NCBI GenBank assembly: GCA_900239685.1
Contig: OENT01000466.1
Location: forward strand, 5,065-69,064
Direction of reading: 5' to 3'
Source: Rotaria macrura
Lineage: Eukaryota > Rotifera > Eurotatoria > Philodinida > Philodinidae
DNA: 64,000 nucleotides
The notes beneath the pieces were generated by a model. The model saw only the letters and a list, made by a program, of their open reading frames with translations, had not been told where the DNA came from and did not search any database. Both the position numbers and the translations under genes were made by a program. Shown one piece after another: positions 23,501 to 37,100 of the stretch; the stretch's first letter is position 1, and every line of letters starts with the position of its first letter.

Positions 23501-24721
23501 TAGAAGAGAAAAATGGTTTTTTTTATCTTTTTTTCACGTACAAGTTCCTAAATCATCTCGACAATGACATATTTTTGTATCCCAATCATTTTCGAATGCC
23601 CAGTAATCTCCGATTGGTTGTGTTCGTATCGCTCTTTAAAGAAAAACAAAATTTCACACACGACATATGTAGACACGACAGATTCTAACTATCAAATAGC
23701 AAAACAAAATGAAAATTTACTTACGTCATGTTAATAAGAAATTTTCAATGTCGTAAAATTGTTGTTGTTTTAAATCATTCTTTGTTCGTAGAAGTGTTGC
23801 TGTGATACATGTATGTCATACAAAAATTACTACTGTCATTATAGTTATAATTCCAATCATGTTGATAATATAACAAAAAAAGAAAAATAAAATAAAATTC
23901 TAGTATAATGCAGTAACATAAAAAGGTTTTCGATTGATGAAAACATAATAGCAATATTGGAGAGAATGAAAATATGTTTACAATATGATTATCAAAATTG
24001 CTTGAATTGAAATCCTATACGTTTCTTTTATTTATTGTTGGTGCATCGATAGAAACAAAAAGAAAATGAGTATTTTCAATCGTATATTTAGAAAGAACAA
24101 ATATTATTTGAATTCAATTATGCCATAGTTCTTCTACCAACGGAAATCTTTCAATGAACGAGTCAATTTATGTTAAAGCTTCGACATCGTTCAAGTCTTA
24201 GCTATGATGATCGTTTAAATATTTATTAAGATAATTTTCAATGGTTTGGTTTTGGAAAATTTTCAATACATAATAATTATTCTCTGGTTGAATAAACTTT
24301 TTTCCTTGCTTGCATAATTCTCATACAGATTGCAAACTAGATCAAGGATACAGGCAGTTTATGATTACAATGAAAGTCTACAGATCTATATCAATAACTA
24401 TATGTTCGAATGTTATTTCTTCATTCGTTCTGACATCAGTTATTAGCTGTGCACTTATCGGGAAGGGACAAGGCTATTGTCCCTTGTTCTGGAAAATAAA
24501 GATGTATATACGATACTAAAAATAGATCGTTTGTGCCATATATTACAAGATCGTTTTTTTTCCTAAATACAGCATTTGTATGTATACCATAAGAAGTATC
24601 AAACATCTACTAGACAATATAGTCTATAGCTGTTGAATTGAATAATGACATGAGTTTTTGTCAATCTTCATTAAATCAATAGTGTTATAGAAGTTAGTAT
24701 CAAAAGAAATTATGTAGGATC

Positions 24722-25141
24722 TCAGTATATTTGAATAATGAAGGTCTTTGTGCGGTCAGGATTTGAATGATAGTAAAAACAAGCCTGTAGTGTTGATACT
24801 CTCCAAAAATTGATTATGCACGTCTGTTTACATTTCAATGAAAACTCGACATTTTCAAGAAACAACTTCGAAGTCAGCAAACATATAGTTAAGAAAAAAG
24901 TATCTGGAAACATCTTAAAAGATTCTTGTTCAACTAGAAATGTAACTTTATAAACAGTACAGTAATCTCTGCTGACAACGTTTTCTTTGATAAGGTATAT
25001 CATTTTTGTGTACGGAAATATTTGACATAGATGTCGTAGTTGTTGCGGCTTATCCGCCAACATACTATATAGTATGTGGTATACTACTGCTCGTTTCAGG
25101 ACTACAGTAGTTCCACTTAAGATTTCATCAATAGTAAACAT
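24722..25141 (-). CDS. Hypothetical ORF, doubtful
   Basis: A 139-codon ATG frame in otherwise gene-free sequence. Residues 1-60 (MFTIDEILSGTTVV..., then RAVVYHILYSMLADK) look like plausible protein; the rest is Phe/Leu/Cys-rich. No domain, splice partner or polyadenylation signal was seen. It may be a chance frame or an exon of an unknown gene. Confidence 0.15.
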   Translation of the reverse strand: MFTIDEILSGTTVVLKRAVVYHILYSMLADKPQQLRHLCQIFPYTKMIYLIKENVVSRDYCTVYKVTFLVEQESFKMFPDTFFLTICLLTSKLFLENVEFSLKCKQTCIINFWRVSTLQACFYYHSNPDRTKTFIIQIY

Positions 25142-28100
25142 TTTTTGATCGTCGCATATAAGATTTCGAGAATCACGTGAAGATCGAGATGAATAGAATT
25201 GAATGAATTCTAGATGTGACTAATCATCTGAGCTAACTCTTCGTAATGTTTTCCTTGACTAGTTTCTTTTTTTCTGTAAAATTGACGTAGAATTTAACCG
25301 ACACGTATTTAATACTGCGATGAAGAACAGACATTCAATCATGTAATTCTCTCTTCATTTATTTTCATACATGCATAAATATTTTATTAATTGCAATCCT
25401 CGTGCTGCATAAATTCAACAAGTCATTTTTATTCGATGTTATAATGAACATAATTTCTCTCTAAGATTATATAGATCACAATAACTTATCCATACTTTAA
25501 ATATGGTTTCTCATAACTAAACTTATTTGATGGAAGTAATGATTAACATCAATGTAAATATGGAATATAACAAAAAGAACGTGTCTCGCAATGAGATTGA
25601 AGATAAGAGGTGTGGTTGTGGATGACAGTGAGGATTCGATTATTTGTATCGTACTCGTTACCGAAGTATATAAATCGATATCCTGCCTTTCTTTATCATT
25701 TTGTGTTTTCTACTTCATTCTTTTTCGTTTATAATTAATTTAGTGATCACAAAAAAAAGCACTTTTAAATACTGATTGAAAATTGAACACTAATGATTTC
25801 TACATACTATTTGATAGATTCAAGTATCTTGACAAAGATGTTTCGTCTATACTGTTAACATTTTTATATGTTCAAATATGACCATAATTATAAGATACAT
25901 GTATGATGAACACTTTCACATATCAAAAGATCTAACATTTTTGAAACACACAAATCTATTTCGATTTCAACAATTATGATCATGCACAATACTCCTCGAT
26001 GAGCAGAAAAGATTGATTACCCAGAGAATTTTTTCTCATCCATCATGATAGAAGTCTGTAATTTAGTCCATAACAACGTTTTATTTTTACTTTTCTCTAA
26101 TGACAAGACTCTCTGTCATATAATACGTGATGTATTTTTTTTACAGTAATGTATTACTGATGAGAGTGACATGATTTTAAATGTTAGTCAATTGTACATG
26201 ATCAACATCGTATTACTTGTCGTAATATGAAATGATAGTTCAAGAGTGTTTCATTGAATATTAGTATTACAAAAAAGTACATAACTATATTGTAAGACGT
26301 ATATCCGGAGAAATATTACTACACACGAAAGGACAACATCATATTCATGTTGTTGTTAAAAGCAACAAATTTTAATCTATGGCTTTATTATTTGTCATTT
26401 ACTTTGATTTTCAATGCAACTTGTAAAAACAAAATCCAAACATAACCAAAAAAGAAAAAAAATCCTTCTTTTTACTTTTTTAATATTTATCCTATGCCTA
26501 AGGTCTTTTTTGTTTTGTTAAATTAACAAAGGTCTACTGAAAATCATTCTATCACGTCAAAAAGAAAAAAAAACATCGAATGATAGATGATGACAATTAG
26601 TAAAACAATTTTTTTAACAAAACTTTGATGATATAAAAACTTTTCTGCTGGCTGAACTATTTTGCAGTATGAATGTGTATAGTCGATATGAATTTTAATT
26701 TTGCTCTTTTTTTTAGCTCGCATTCTCTTTCTGTTGTCAATAATAAACTGTAGTTACTTGTGACTGACAAGTTTCTCTAGAAATCAGTGACTTAATCACA
26801 TTGCGTTAACAATTTTGATTGCTATTGACTGAAAAAAAGGTGTTGCCAGAAAAAAGAATTGATGTATGCTTATGGAGCGAGATATCAGATTTACAAAAAG
26901 TACCGTATGAAGGCTTTGAATTGTGAGTCTTTATTGTTACATTCTTGAATTTTGATATTACGTGAAAAATAGAATAAATAATATATATTCGATATAAAAA
27001 TCGATGCAAAATACTTTATTCTAAATACACTATTGATAAGAATTCAAACTAGACTCATCTACATAGTCAAGAATTATGTCCTTTGAAATATATAGTCCTT
27101 CTGTGTGAATAAAACATAACAAATAGTTCTGATAAAAATCTTTCTATTCACTTATCATATTCAAACAAAAAGATATCATAACCGTCGCGTCCAATATTTT
27201 TTTTCATGGTCAGATATCAAATGGTTTTTGTATTATGACTACTTGTTAAATTTTGAATTCTATCGATGTTTGCATGCAATGATGACATCGTATTTTATCG
27301 TGTTAGAAGAATATCAAAGTAGCTGAAAGAAAAATAAAATACAAGATATAACAGACTATGAACATTCATGGTAGTACTTGTCTGTTTTTTCTTTCGACAT
27401 CATTTTTGAGTTAAATTCAAGTAGCACAATTGTATATGTTGTTATCTTTTGTTAATTTCATTATGTGTTCTAGATTGCGATTATTAGTACATTAGTTGTA
27501 AAATACGAATCGATTGTTAATATCATATTTTGAAAATAAATGAACTTTTTCAACATATATGGATTAGGCTAATATCAATGGATGTATCTCGAAATAATAT
27601 CATCAATGTAGAAACTAGTGATTTGAAAATTATCATTTTCATCTCGTGTAGATAAATTCACAAGAAGTAAGAAAATATGTAGATTATCCTCAAACAAGAA
27701 CAAAATTAGTTACCATAGCCAATAAAAAAATACATAGTTAAACATTAATACAAGCGAATTTTTAACATACATAGACTATTCGCACTCAATTCATACAAGT
27801 AGAAAATTTTCAAGGTACGTTTCTAATCCATCGAAGCTCGATAAACTGTTTACTTAAAATTCAATGACAAAGAAAATTGGTTAAAATAAACAACAAAAGC
27901 AGTATTTCGGTTTATCATCAACTGAACAATTATTTTTTTACATTGTTATTTTCATCTCTCTATGAATTCATTTGAATAAAATTTTCGCTGTTTCAAATCA
28001 AAAAAAAAAGAAACTTCTACAAAATGCGAGACATTACTCAAATGAGTCTGTTGAAGATTGAACTCAAATAATGTGATAAAACTGACATGTTAAATTATCT

Positions 28101-28790
28101 ATCATTTTATATTAGCATGAACAAGTGATCAGATAAATTCGTTTGTACTTTTACGCATTCGATGAACGAACACATACATGCACGCGCATATTTAAGCAAA
28201 CGTTTTTGTACGTTGTATTCTTGTTATGGTATTAATTATGAAGGTGAACAAACTTGTATACATATTAAGATAGTCCACAAAGGCCAAATTAAATCCTTTC
28301 GTACTATGAATTTGAGTATTCATTCTGTGGGCATTTCATCTTCTTCTTCTTCTCTCCTACTTGTTCTTCTTTTTCCTCCCCTTCGAAAGCCATTGAACAT
28401 ATACAATCATTATCAAACAACCTCATATATCAATAAGATAAATGATGGTCAGAACAAGATAACAACGAGAAAGAGAAGTATCTACAAGTAAATGATCGCC
28501 AGAGGGTGAAAAAGAGATAGAAAGAGTATTCTAATCACTTCCAATAAGAGAGAAACAAGAGAAGTCGTGTGTAAATAGCATAGCCAAAGAAATAAAAAAA
28601 ACAAACGAACGAAAGAGGACTGAATGTTCAATGGACGCGACACATTTGAATGTATTGGTCTGTGTATCTAGATCTAATATTTTTGTATGCTTACTAACAC
28701 ACTTCGTGCATCACATATAGACCAGTAAAACGAAAAATAAAATATCTCACTCCATAATTATATTGATCACTAAAAACAACACATAACAAT

Positions 28791-28850
28791 ATGCAAGTAA
28801 TTCTACTACCAAGACCAATTCTTTATTCCAAACAATATCGTCCCATACCG
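28791..28850 (+). other. Possible isolated first exon (20 codons plus GTATGT donor)
   Basis: ATG at 28791 opens MQVILLPRPILYSKQYRPIP and runs straight into CCG|GTATGT. A candidate 16-nt exon at 29254-29269, between ATGCACAG and GTGAGT, could follow. The next downstream gene is CLIC at 29861, so this could be an alternative 5' exon of it, or chance. No continuous reading frame into CLIC could be established. Confidence 0.2.
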
Positions 28851-29767
28851 GTATGTTATAATCATTCACTACTTTTTTTTTTCTCTTCATTGAAATATTG
28901 ATTTCATGCAGTAATCATTAAGCGACTCTATTATGTATGATCAAAAGAATAGCCATGTTTTTTATATTTAAGTTATTATTTTCTTTTTTCTTCGATTCAT
29001 GAGAAAAATAGATTCCATTCGAATATATAAATACAGAAGTGATACCATCGATGATTTAGGCCTCATGGGTTTTTCTTTTCCTTTTTCTCGTAGTCTCTCT
29101 CTCTCTCTCTTTGTGTGTGTCATTCCTACACAAATCTGCACAAACAATATTCTTGTTTCTTTTTCCACAAGCTTGCTTTACGATTAATCTTTTTCTCACA
29201 TCACATACTCCTAAACTTGTCTTCTTACTGATCATATTACTCATTATGCACAGTCAAGCATCGTCATCCGTGAGTAGAGATATCAACTAAATATATTCAT
29301 GTGTATTGAAATAAAAATCATGTCGTTGTCCTCATTTCGGATCAACATATTCTTTCGATCGTAAACTATTTATTCTCGAAAGGTAAATCGTTTCACATGT
29401 TTGAAGTTGAAGAGACAGTTTGTTTGTCTTCTTTTCTTTTCCTTTCATTGAAAACTCATCGTAGATTGTTAGTTAGATAGACAAATACAAACAAAAGAAG
29501 AAGAAAAAAAAAAAAGAAAAAAGAATTCACATGTCACCTTGTTTTTTGCTTTTCTTTTCTCAAACCTTGCATAGGATATACATGCAAAAATACGCCAATC
29601 ATGAGTGTCTTTTTGGTATCGAACAAAAGACGGAGAAGAAAAAAAGAAAAGACCGTCGCTTGTCGACATCATTGGGCTTTCTTTTTTATCACCATGTGAC
29701 TTTAATTTTTCTACCTGTATCAAAGGCATATTCACTTTAGTAAGCACACCAAATAGGGAGAAAAATA

Positions 29768-29812
29768 GTATATATATATATATTTATATATATATATATA
29801 TATATATATACT
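29768..29812. repeat. (TA)n microsatellite before CLIC
   Basis: About 45 bp of almost pure TA repeat, 50 bases upstream of the CLIC start codon, in the presumed promoter or 5' UTR. Confidence 0.85.
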
Positions 29813-29860
29813 TATATACGAGTACGATAAGTAAACATATATACTAAAATAAGATAGAAG

Positions 29861-30820
29861 ATGGCTGATGAAGTTGAAGATGAGCAATTCGATCCTGTGA
29901 GTAGTTCAATATCTCAGATAACGATACTAATCATATGTGTATATCGTGTTTTAGCGTAGTCTATTAAACGATGATGATGATCAAAAGCTTCATCTATTTA
30001 TAAAAGGTAAATATAAGTGCAGACAAAATAAATAACAAAACGAACATTTTAATTTTTGTTTATATTTCAAGCTGGTACAGACGGTCGATCGAAAGGTGCA
30101 TGCCCGTTTTGTCATGATGTTTTTCTTAAATTATTGATAAAACGAGAAGCTGACAATGATTTTAGTTTTGATGTTATAACAATAAATTGTAGAAATCCAC
30201 CGAAAGAATTTAAAGAAATATCTAAAAAATTGCCAACACTTGTTCATGGCGATGTCGTGTTAAATGATGTTGATGATATTGAAGATTATCTTGATTCATC
30301 ATATCCAAATTATAAATTATCATTAAATGATCCTGATGCATTCAAAATACAATCAAATGTATTTAAACGTTTCACATATTTAATTAAAGATGTTCATAAT
30401 AATCCACAAACACTTATATATGAATTAGAGAAAATCGATGATTTTCTTCGTGCACGAGGTACAAAATATATGTCAGGAGATCAAATAACAGGTATCGATT
30501 GTTCATTATGGCCAAAATTACAACATATTCGTGTTGCTGCTGATTATCTATTAAATTTAACTATTCCAATTGAATTTAGAGCTCTATGGAGTTATCTTGG
30601 TATGTATTAATTAAAATAAATTGAAAACGTTAAGTTTTTCTTTTTCTTTTAATAAAATCTAGCTGCTGCATATGAACTCGATGCATTTGTTAAATCGTGT
30701 CCGTCGGATCAAGAAATTGTTTTACATTGGATTCGTCGTGAGACAGCATCCAAAGAATATCTGCAATTAACGAAAGAGGAACCAAAATATTCATTTGAAA
30801 TACCACAGAGTCTTCGTTGA
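29861..30820 (+). CDS. Chloride intracellular channel protein (CLIC), four exons
   Basis: Exons 29861-29896, 29955-30006, 30072-30599 and 30663-30820 join in phase to 257 residues. The N-terminal thioredoxin-like half has the CLIC motif AGTDGRSKGACPFCHDVF at residues 30-47, then LPTLVHGDVVLNDVDDIEDY, a typical ligand-binding loop followed by helix 3. The GST-C-like half carries GTKYMSGDQITGIDCSLWPKL. CLICs are metamorphic proteins, soluble glutaredoxin-like or membrane-inserted, acting in tubulogenesis, Rho-actin signalling and acidification. The active-site motif here is C40-P-F-C43, with two cysteines, against CPFS in vertebrate CLIC1. The short acidic N-terminus is encoded by two small exons. 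An AATAAA follows at 31000. The ATG has a GATAGAAGATGG context. Confidence 0.94.
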
Positions 30821-30999
30821 TTCTATATCGTTCATATTTTTTTTTCTTTTTGTTTTCATCTACTTTTTTTTCTTCTAATTATTATAATTCCATTGGCATT
30901 TGTCTTTGTATTATCTGCGTATGAATGATTGTTTTTCTTTTCTTTTCTTTGTGACTATATCCTCAACTTTGCGCTAGTTCTATTTTCAGCATCATGAAT

Positions 31000-31005
31000 A
31001 ATAAA
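31000..31005 (+). terminator. Polyadenylation signal of CLIC
   Basis: AATAAA about 180 bases beyond the CLIC stop codon, followed by an A-rich tract. Confidence 0.6.
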
Positions 31006-33770
31006 CAGAAGAAAAAAAAATGAAATATGGTATTAAAATTAATAAATCAATAATAATATTTACAAGTTGTTCTTGTTAATAATTAATTCTTACGATAAAC
31101 GTCGTTAGGTAGAAACATGATTAAAAACAAGAAAAACATTCTTTGCCGAGAAGTTCCAATTTAAAAATACGATTAATTGAAATCAAACGATTCTACAATA
31201 AGATTTTTCTACGCGTAGATTTCCAAAAATATTAACGCACGAAGAAAATATTTACGTTTAAGTTTTCTTGTCATGAGTATACATATTGCAAATCTATTAT
31301 TTCAAAATCACGTGTTAGTTTATATTCCGGAAGTAGCATATATTTTACACTGTTCTCATCAATTTTCATATTCTTATTTTACGATAGACACATAAACAAG
31401 AATAATCATTCTTAAAGAGATAATTTCGTTCTCGAACATCTTAAATCAGGAATTTACGTCTCGAAGTCACTATCTCAATAGGTTAAACGTTTTTGCTTGA
31501 TAACGTTTTTTTTACCAAAATCATATGTGATTATTCTTGCCGTTTGATGAATTTATATTCAAACAAAGGATAATCTCTAATTGTATGCAATTAAGTAAGG
31601 CTTTCGTACTACTACTTGTGTTGACATTTTAAATAACATTATATCAATGTTCGAAAATTGAATCATGAAATTTCATTTTATTTCGAAGCTAATGAATGTA
31701 TAATGACAAAGTGCTTTTGGTGTCGTATTCATCGTTATTTTCGAGTTGATTCACTTATTTTGTTTTTATTTTTTGTTTTCTCACCTGTATAGGACGTATG
31801 TCATGACTTTTTTTCTTTTCTACAATGTATAATTTTTGCCGATCCAATAAAATTTACATAACATATAATTAAATTTCTGACGATTATGTTTACAATGATA
31901 GAAATAAGTTCAAACAAGTGAATTGTTTATATATCATGATAATACTAATGAAAACAGATAGTAATTACATGACATTAACTAATCCATGTTTTTCAATTTA
32001 TTTGGCTTTTATGAGTATACGATGTTATTTTATATATTAGAAAATAGTATATCGACTTATTGAGATCGTAGACTCCCATGAGAAACATCATTCATTCATA
32101 TATTTATAGCAAGATTGATAAAAAAAAAACGTGCGAGACTTGAAAAGATTTCAATAATATTAATATCGTTTTTTTTTCTTCTTTTAGTCTAGAGAGAAGT
32201 TCTAATTGATATTAGATTTACATCTCGAGACATGTAAATTATTGAACGTGAAAATATTCATTTTTTAATTTTGTTTTCCTCTCCCATGATAAGTAAACAA
32301 AATTAAAAACATCGAAGAAAACTTCAATCATATTATGTCTTCAATCTGCAGGGACATTCAAGTGGAAATGAATTTTTATCAATGGATATAGAAATATTCT
32401 AATTCGACATTGTGCATGTATCTGTTCTATATTGAATAGACACTACATATTCTCAATTTGATATACTACTAAATATATGAAAATAGAAACATCTTGTTTG
32501 AAAAACGATACGCCGAATAAGTAATATACATTCGAACTAATCGTATAATACCTATGAATCAAAACAATATTGAAATAGGTTGATTGTGTTATTTTTCGAT
32601 AATTCGATTGTACTGGTTAACCATGATTCATGCAAATGTCACTTGCTCAACTTGAAGGTAACAAAAAAACAACAATAAAAACCAAATTCGATAACAGATT
32701 AAGTAAGCAATCGCAATTTATCAGTATCACAGTATTTTTTTTTACATTGGATCAAATGATGACACCTCGAGTTCACTTGATTTTTCTTTAATTTACATTT
32801 TTTATAACAAAAATTTCGAATTGAATTACTATCTTGACTTCAAAACGACATATAGTACATATTTTAAGTTTGAATTCTTTTTCTATTTTGTCATGTCTTC
32901 TGGATGCTTACGATTTGATGCATGCTGAATATAATGTGTACATAGAGAGAAATCAAACGTTCTGATCGATTAGTTCAGCTGTAGTTTACCAGTGATTTAT
33001 CTTCTTTCCTAATGAATTTATTTCAATGGATTAACTTCAAAGAAAATGAAATATGAGATTGTTGGCATGATATATTATACTATTTGATATGCCGACAGGA
33101 GTATTCAAATTTGTTTTTAAGTGCATTGGATTTGAAAACGATGTGTGCAAATAACTGAGAAGAGATAATTAAACAATGAAGAAAAATAATTCTCATTATC
33201 TTGATTGAAGTTTGAATATGAATAGAAAAATCATTGATGATATAATTACAATCTTTCTATGGTTCATCTCGAATAGTTTGCACATCATATTTTAAAAGAC
33301 GTTTACTAATTTATACGTGTATATCTATACTATTGGTTCTAGTTGACATCGATTTATAAAGATTAAATTTCATTTCGAATATATCTAGAAGAAAAAAACT
33401 AATTATATTTAGAACTCGATGTGTGACAAATGAGAAAACAGGTTCATCACTTGTTTCTCTATTTTCATTAATCAAAATAATTCTTCTACATTTCTTATCT
33501 CTATGTCCGTAGTTCTGTCGTGACTCAATGATATTACCAGTCATTCGATTCTCTTGTAGTTGATCTGTTCTTATCATTGTGTCAAATTAACTATAACATT
33601 GATAAATTTAGTTCATTATATAGTCGTGTCTTATGTCGTACAATTTATTGGCTACTATCATAAATCGAAGCAAAAAGAAAAGAACTCAAGAAACCTAATG
33701 TTTTTTTTTATTTCCCTCATATGAATGCATTCGTTTTGTTTATTATTACACATAAGAAACTATCGTCGTC
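31006..33770. other. Intergenic region
   Basis: 2.8 kb without a supportable gene. A minus-strand ATG frame (33577-33311, 88 codons, starting MIRTDQLQENRMTGN) looks somewhat protein-like but has no domain and no splice partners. Confidence 0.4.
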
Positions 33771-34061
33771 ATGTCTGGTATAGATTTATTACATAGCAAT
33801 GTATCTATTTCGAATAAAGCAAAGACACGTAAAAAATCTGGAACTATATACGAATGGTATCCATGGTCTTATTTCAATATTATATTTGGTTGTTTAATAC
33901 TAGGTTTTGTTGCAATGTTTTTATCATTTCGTACAACAAGATATAAAGAAGTTGATAATGATGTTAAAGCTCGTCTATGGTCTCGCATTACATTATCATG
34001 GAATATATTGGCTACATGTGTCGGTATTGGTATAACATGTTTTGCTTTATTTAAAAAATAA
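33771..34061 (+). CDS. CD225/dispanin (IFITM-like) small membrane protein
   Basis: 96 residues, single exon. The hydrophilic N-terminus (1-27) is followed by WYPWSYFNIIFGCLILGFVA (29-48), the intramembrane helix typical of CD225 proteins, then a basic conserved loop (FRTTRYKEVDNDVKARLWSR, about 53-72) and a C-terminal transmembrane helix (73-93). Family members (IFITMs, PRRT, synapse-differentiation proteins) sit in plasma and endosomal membranes and alter membrane fusion or trafficking. Seen: family layout with W-(S/P)..FN, a single Cys in the first helix, and D-x-x-x-A-(R/K) before the second helix. No antiviral role can be inferred for an invertebrate member. The 3' end converges on sphingomyelinase copy A with only 94 bp between stop codons. 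Confidence 0.85.
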   Translation: MSGIDLLHSNVSISNKAKTRKKSGTIYEWYPWSYFNIIFGCLILGFVAMFLSFRTTRYKEVDNDVKARLWSRITLSWNILATCVGIGITCFALFKK

Positions 34062-34128
34062 AAACATTCTATAAATTTTTAGTGAACATGTAATTTAAGA
34101 ATTTTTCATTGTCTTTTTATATAGATTT

Positions 34129-34134
34129 AATAAA
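34129..34134 (+). terminator. Polyadenylation signal of the CD225-like gene
   Basis: AATAAA sits 68 bases after the CD225-like stop and 21 bases short of the convergent sphingomyelinase stop at 34156. The only clear minus-strand AATAAA nearby is at 34051-34046, inside the CD225-like coding region. Confidence 0.6.
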
Positions 34135-34155
34135 ATATTTATCGATGTTTCATTA

Positions 34156-37100
34156 TTAGAACGTACTTTTATTTGAAAATAATTCTTTTGATTCATACGG
34201 TGGTATACTATCACATGCATGAGGATCTTCGGATCGAGCAGATTTCAATTTACATAAAAATGCTCGTCGACAATTATGATCACATTCTGTATTATGTGAT
34301 TTTCTATAATGTGTATAGACTAGATGCATTAATGAACCATCGATATCGTTTTGTAATCTTTCTATAAGTTCATGCCAATCGTTTGGAAATAAATATTTCA
34401 TTTGATATGTATTTCGAGCTGTATATTCATCATGAAATATTGTTTGATTGTATAAATTTGTTGCTGTTAAATTCATAATTACAGTACGATGATCAAGTGT
34501 CCAATATGAACTACCCATATAATCACCATCGATTGTAAATATTCGATAGCCTGGATTTAGACTTGAATACGTAGTTACCGATGGACCAATATAAGCCTTA
34601 GAAATTTGATGTAGAAATTTCTATTTATTGTATTTAATGATACGAAAGATTGAAAATTCCTACCATTGAAACAGGACGTTTTACATCTATTTCATCGTAA
34701 AATACAGTAAATTCATCTTGATGAATATGTCCAAAGAATTGACCAGCAATGGTATTTTCATATCTATTGAGATTATAAATAGAGAAAATGTTTTATTAAA
34801 AACAAAAAAATCTAGAAATATGATGTGTCCGATGGATAGGAACATTAAAGAGATCTGTACTTGACGGGAGATACTAATGAAGTCGAACGACTGTCTATTT
34901 TTTATCTTAATTTTTTCGAAATGTTAATTGTAGACTGGCAAAGATAACTGTATCAGATCATTAATTTTCGTTGAATAATAACGAACTGAAGTAGTTACGT
35001 TAACGGGTTATCATACATTAATTAGATGAAGCCACAAATCAAAATTCTTATAATTTTCAAGTAGAACACGTTCGGAACGTCAAACACATACCGATGGAAA
35101 GAAAATTTTTAGTAATTTTCCATAGAATCTTATTCATTTCAATTACTAGTTGAATATATCACCGTTGTGATTTATTGGCATCGATTTCGATTGTAGCATT
35201 CGTGCTACAAAATATCTACATGATGTTCATCATCGATGAATGTCACAGTCATATGAACAGTGTTCGTGTTATCTTTACTGTTGATTGTACATACCGATTC
35301 ACAATTTTATAATAATTCCAACTAAATGCTCCTAAACATGAACTTGGTGGATGATGTCCTATTATATGAACTTTTTCTTCATGATCTTCAGCATATTGCA
35401 ACCATTGAATAAACTAAGTAGATAAAATAAAGTGCAATTACTATGTTGTACTAATTAGAAAAAATTACCCATTGAAGTTGATTAAGTGGATCAGTTGAAT
35501 TAATATACAACCAGAAATTATCTTGCGCACAATAATTCATATTCAATGAAATTAAACGTAACCTAGGTCGTACTAATGTTGTATAGAAAGCACCATATAG
35601 AATACTTTCACGTGTATCAGTTGGTAGGCCAAGTTTTATCCAACTATCAGCTAATGCTTCATACAACCAGGTGATATTATCTGATCGAATATTTGGCGTT
35701 GGATACATATTACAAGGTGCTTGACACGAACAAAATATGATCAAGAGAAAGAATAGATCACTAAGATACTTTCATACCTGCTTCATGATTACCAACTGCT
35801 GAATAGAATGTTTTATTAGGAAAAAGTGTTGCTAACAATTGATTTATAGTGTTTATTGAATAGAGTTGATCCGAACGAGATTGATTCCATTCATTATGAG
35901 GTGGTAAATCACCAGTATAATAGATGAAATCAATCTGTTATAAATAGAGAACATAGTTTATCATTTGTGTCTGAAAAATTATCAATTACTTTTTCAACTT
36001 CAACAATATGTTTTAATATTGCCTCAGCTGTCCAATATGGTAAATCACAACTTGCATAATCACCCCTTTGTTCATCAAAAACAAGAATGAAAATATTCAT
36101 TTAAATTTAAAAAAATAATCAACGAATTTTACCAGAAACCAGCTCCAGTCTGATTAACACCTATATGCAATGAAAATTATGTCGATTGTTTTGTTTCAAC
36201 AAATAGTTAACCTACCAGGTTGACCGTCTCGACAACATAATGGTTTATGACAATCAGCTAATGATCCTGGTTTATACTCAAAATCAACATGAATATCTGA
36301 TAGATGAAGAACAGTTAATGTTGGTGAGCCTGACTAGAGTAAAAATATCCAGGGTGCATAATAACATCATGTAACTACTCTGATTGTTTTACTGCTGGTG
36401 GTTGTGGTGGTTTGGGCGTTGGTTTTGGTGTGTTCGGTAATGTAACATTCCATTTCAAAGCAGGAAAATCAAATTGTGCTTCACATTGAAATCCGACTGC
36501 ACATAAACCTTTGCTACTTAATGGTGAATCCATCAATATTTCTAGAAAAGCATCCTATGAAATAAAAATGATTATCTTCATAGAGCGCATTCGTTTCTAT
36601 TGATTACTTTATATTCATGAACGGCACCAATACAAACATTTTCATCAATTTTTTTGTATTCTTTACATATAAATAAGAGTACTTCATCGACATGTGCTGT
36701 CCGATTGGTTTCGATGAATATTCGAATCTATGAACATATGATGAAAAATTTTCTTAAATTTAAATTTTCTTCTCCAATAGAAGGAATAAAAGTATTTCTC
36801 ATGTATTTACTATCAATTTCGCTAATCAAAGCACGATGAATATCGTATGGATGCGTACTAAAAATAATTATCGATCATATGAACATCGTCCTTGTTACTA
36901 GATTTTTTCAGTACAGTGTACTAACTGGAAATAGTTTTTGTTGTTGTTAGTTTTACTCCAAAAATTTTGAGTGCAGATCTCTAGATGTACTGTGAAGTAG
37001 TTGTATCGATATTCGTTGAACTATATGTTTAGTATGAAATTTTCTCTGAGAATTTTTGAACGACCGAAATTGGTTCGATTACTTGTGCATTTTGTAGAAA

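Larger units (their letters stand above)
23503..29860. other. 6.3-kb gene desert
   Basis: No recognisable gene. The longest unexplained ATG frame is minus-strand 25141-24722 (139 codons, starting MFTIDEILSGTTVVLKRAVV) without a domain. An ATG frame on plus, 28162-28491, has a Ser run and no motif. CT-rich, AT-rich and GA-rich tracts occur at 29090-29110, 29495-29520 and 29768-29812. The last part is probably CLIC promoter and 5' UTR. The upstream exon of the PLAC8 gene may also lie here but was not found. Confidence 0.4.

Noticed and set aside
28968..29244. Overlapping ORFs around a CT repeat
   Set aside because: Arg/Glu or Ser/Leu runs are translations of the CTCTCT tract.
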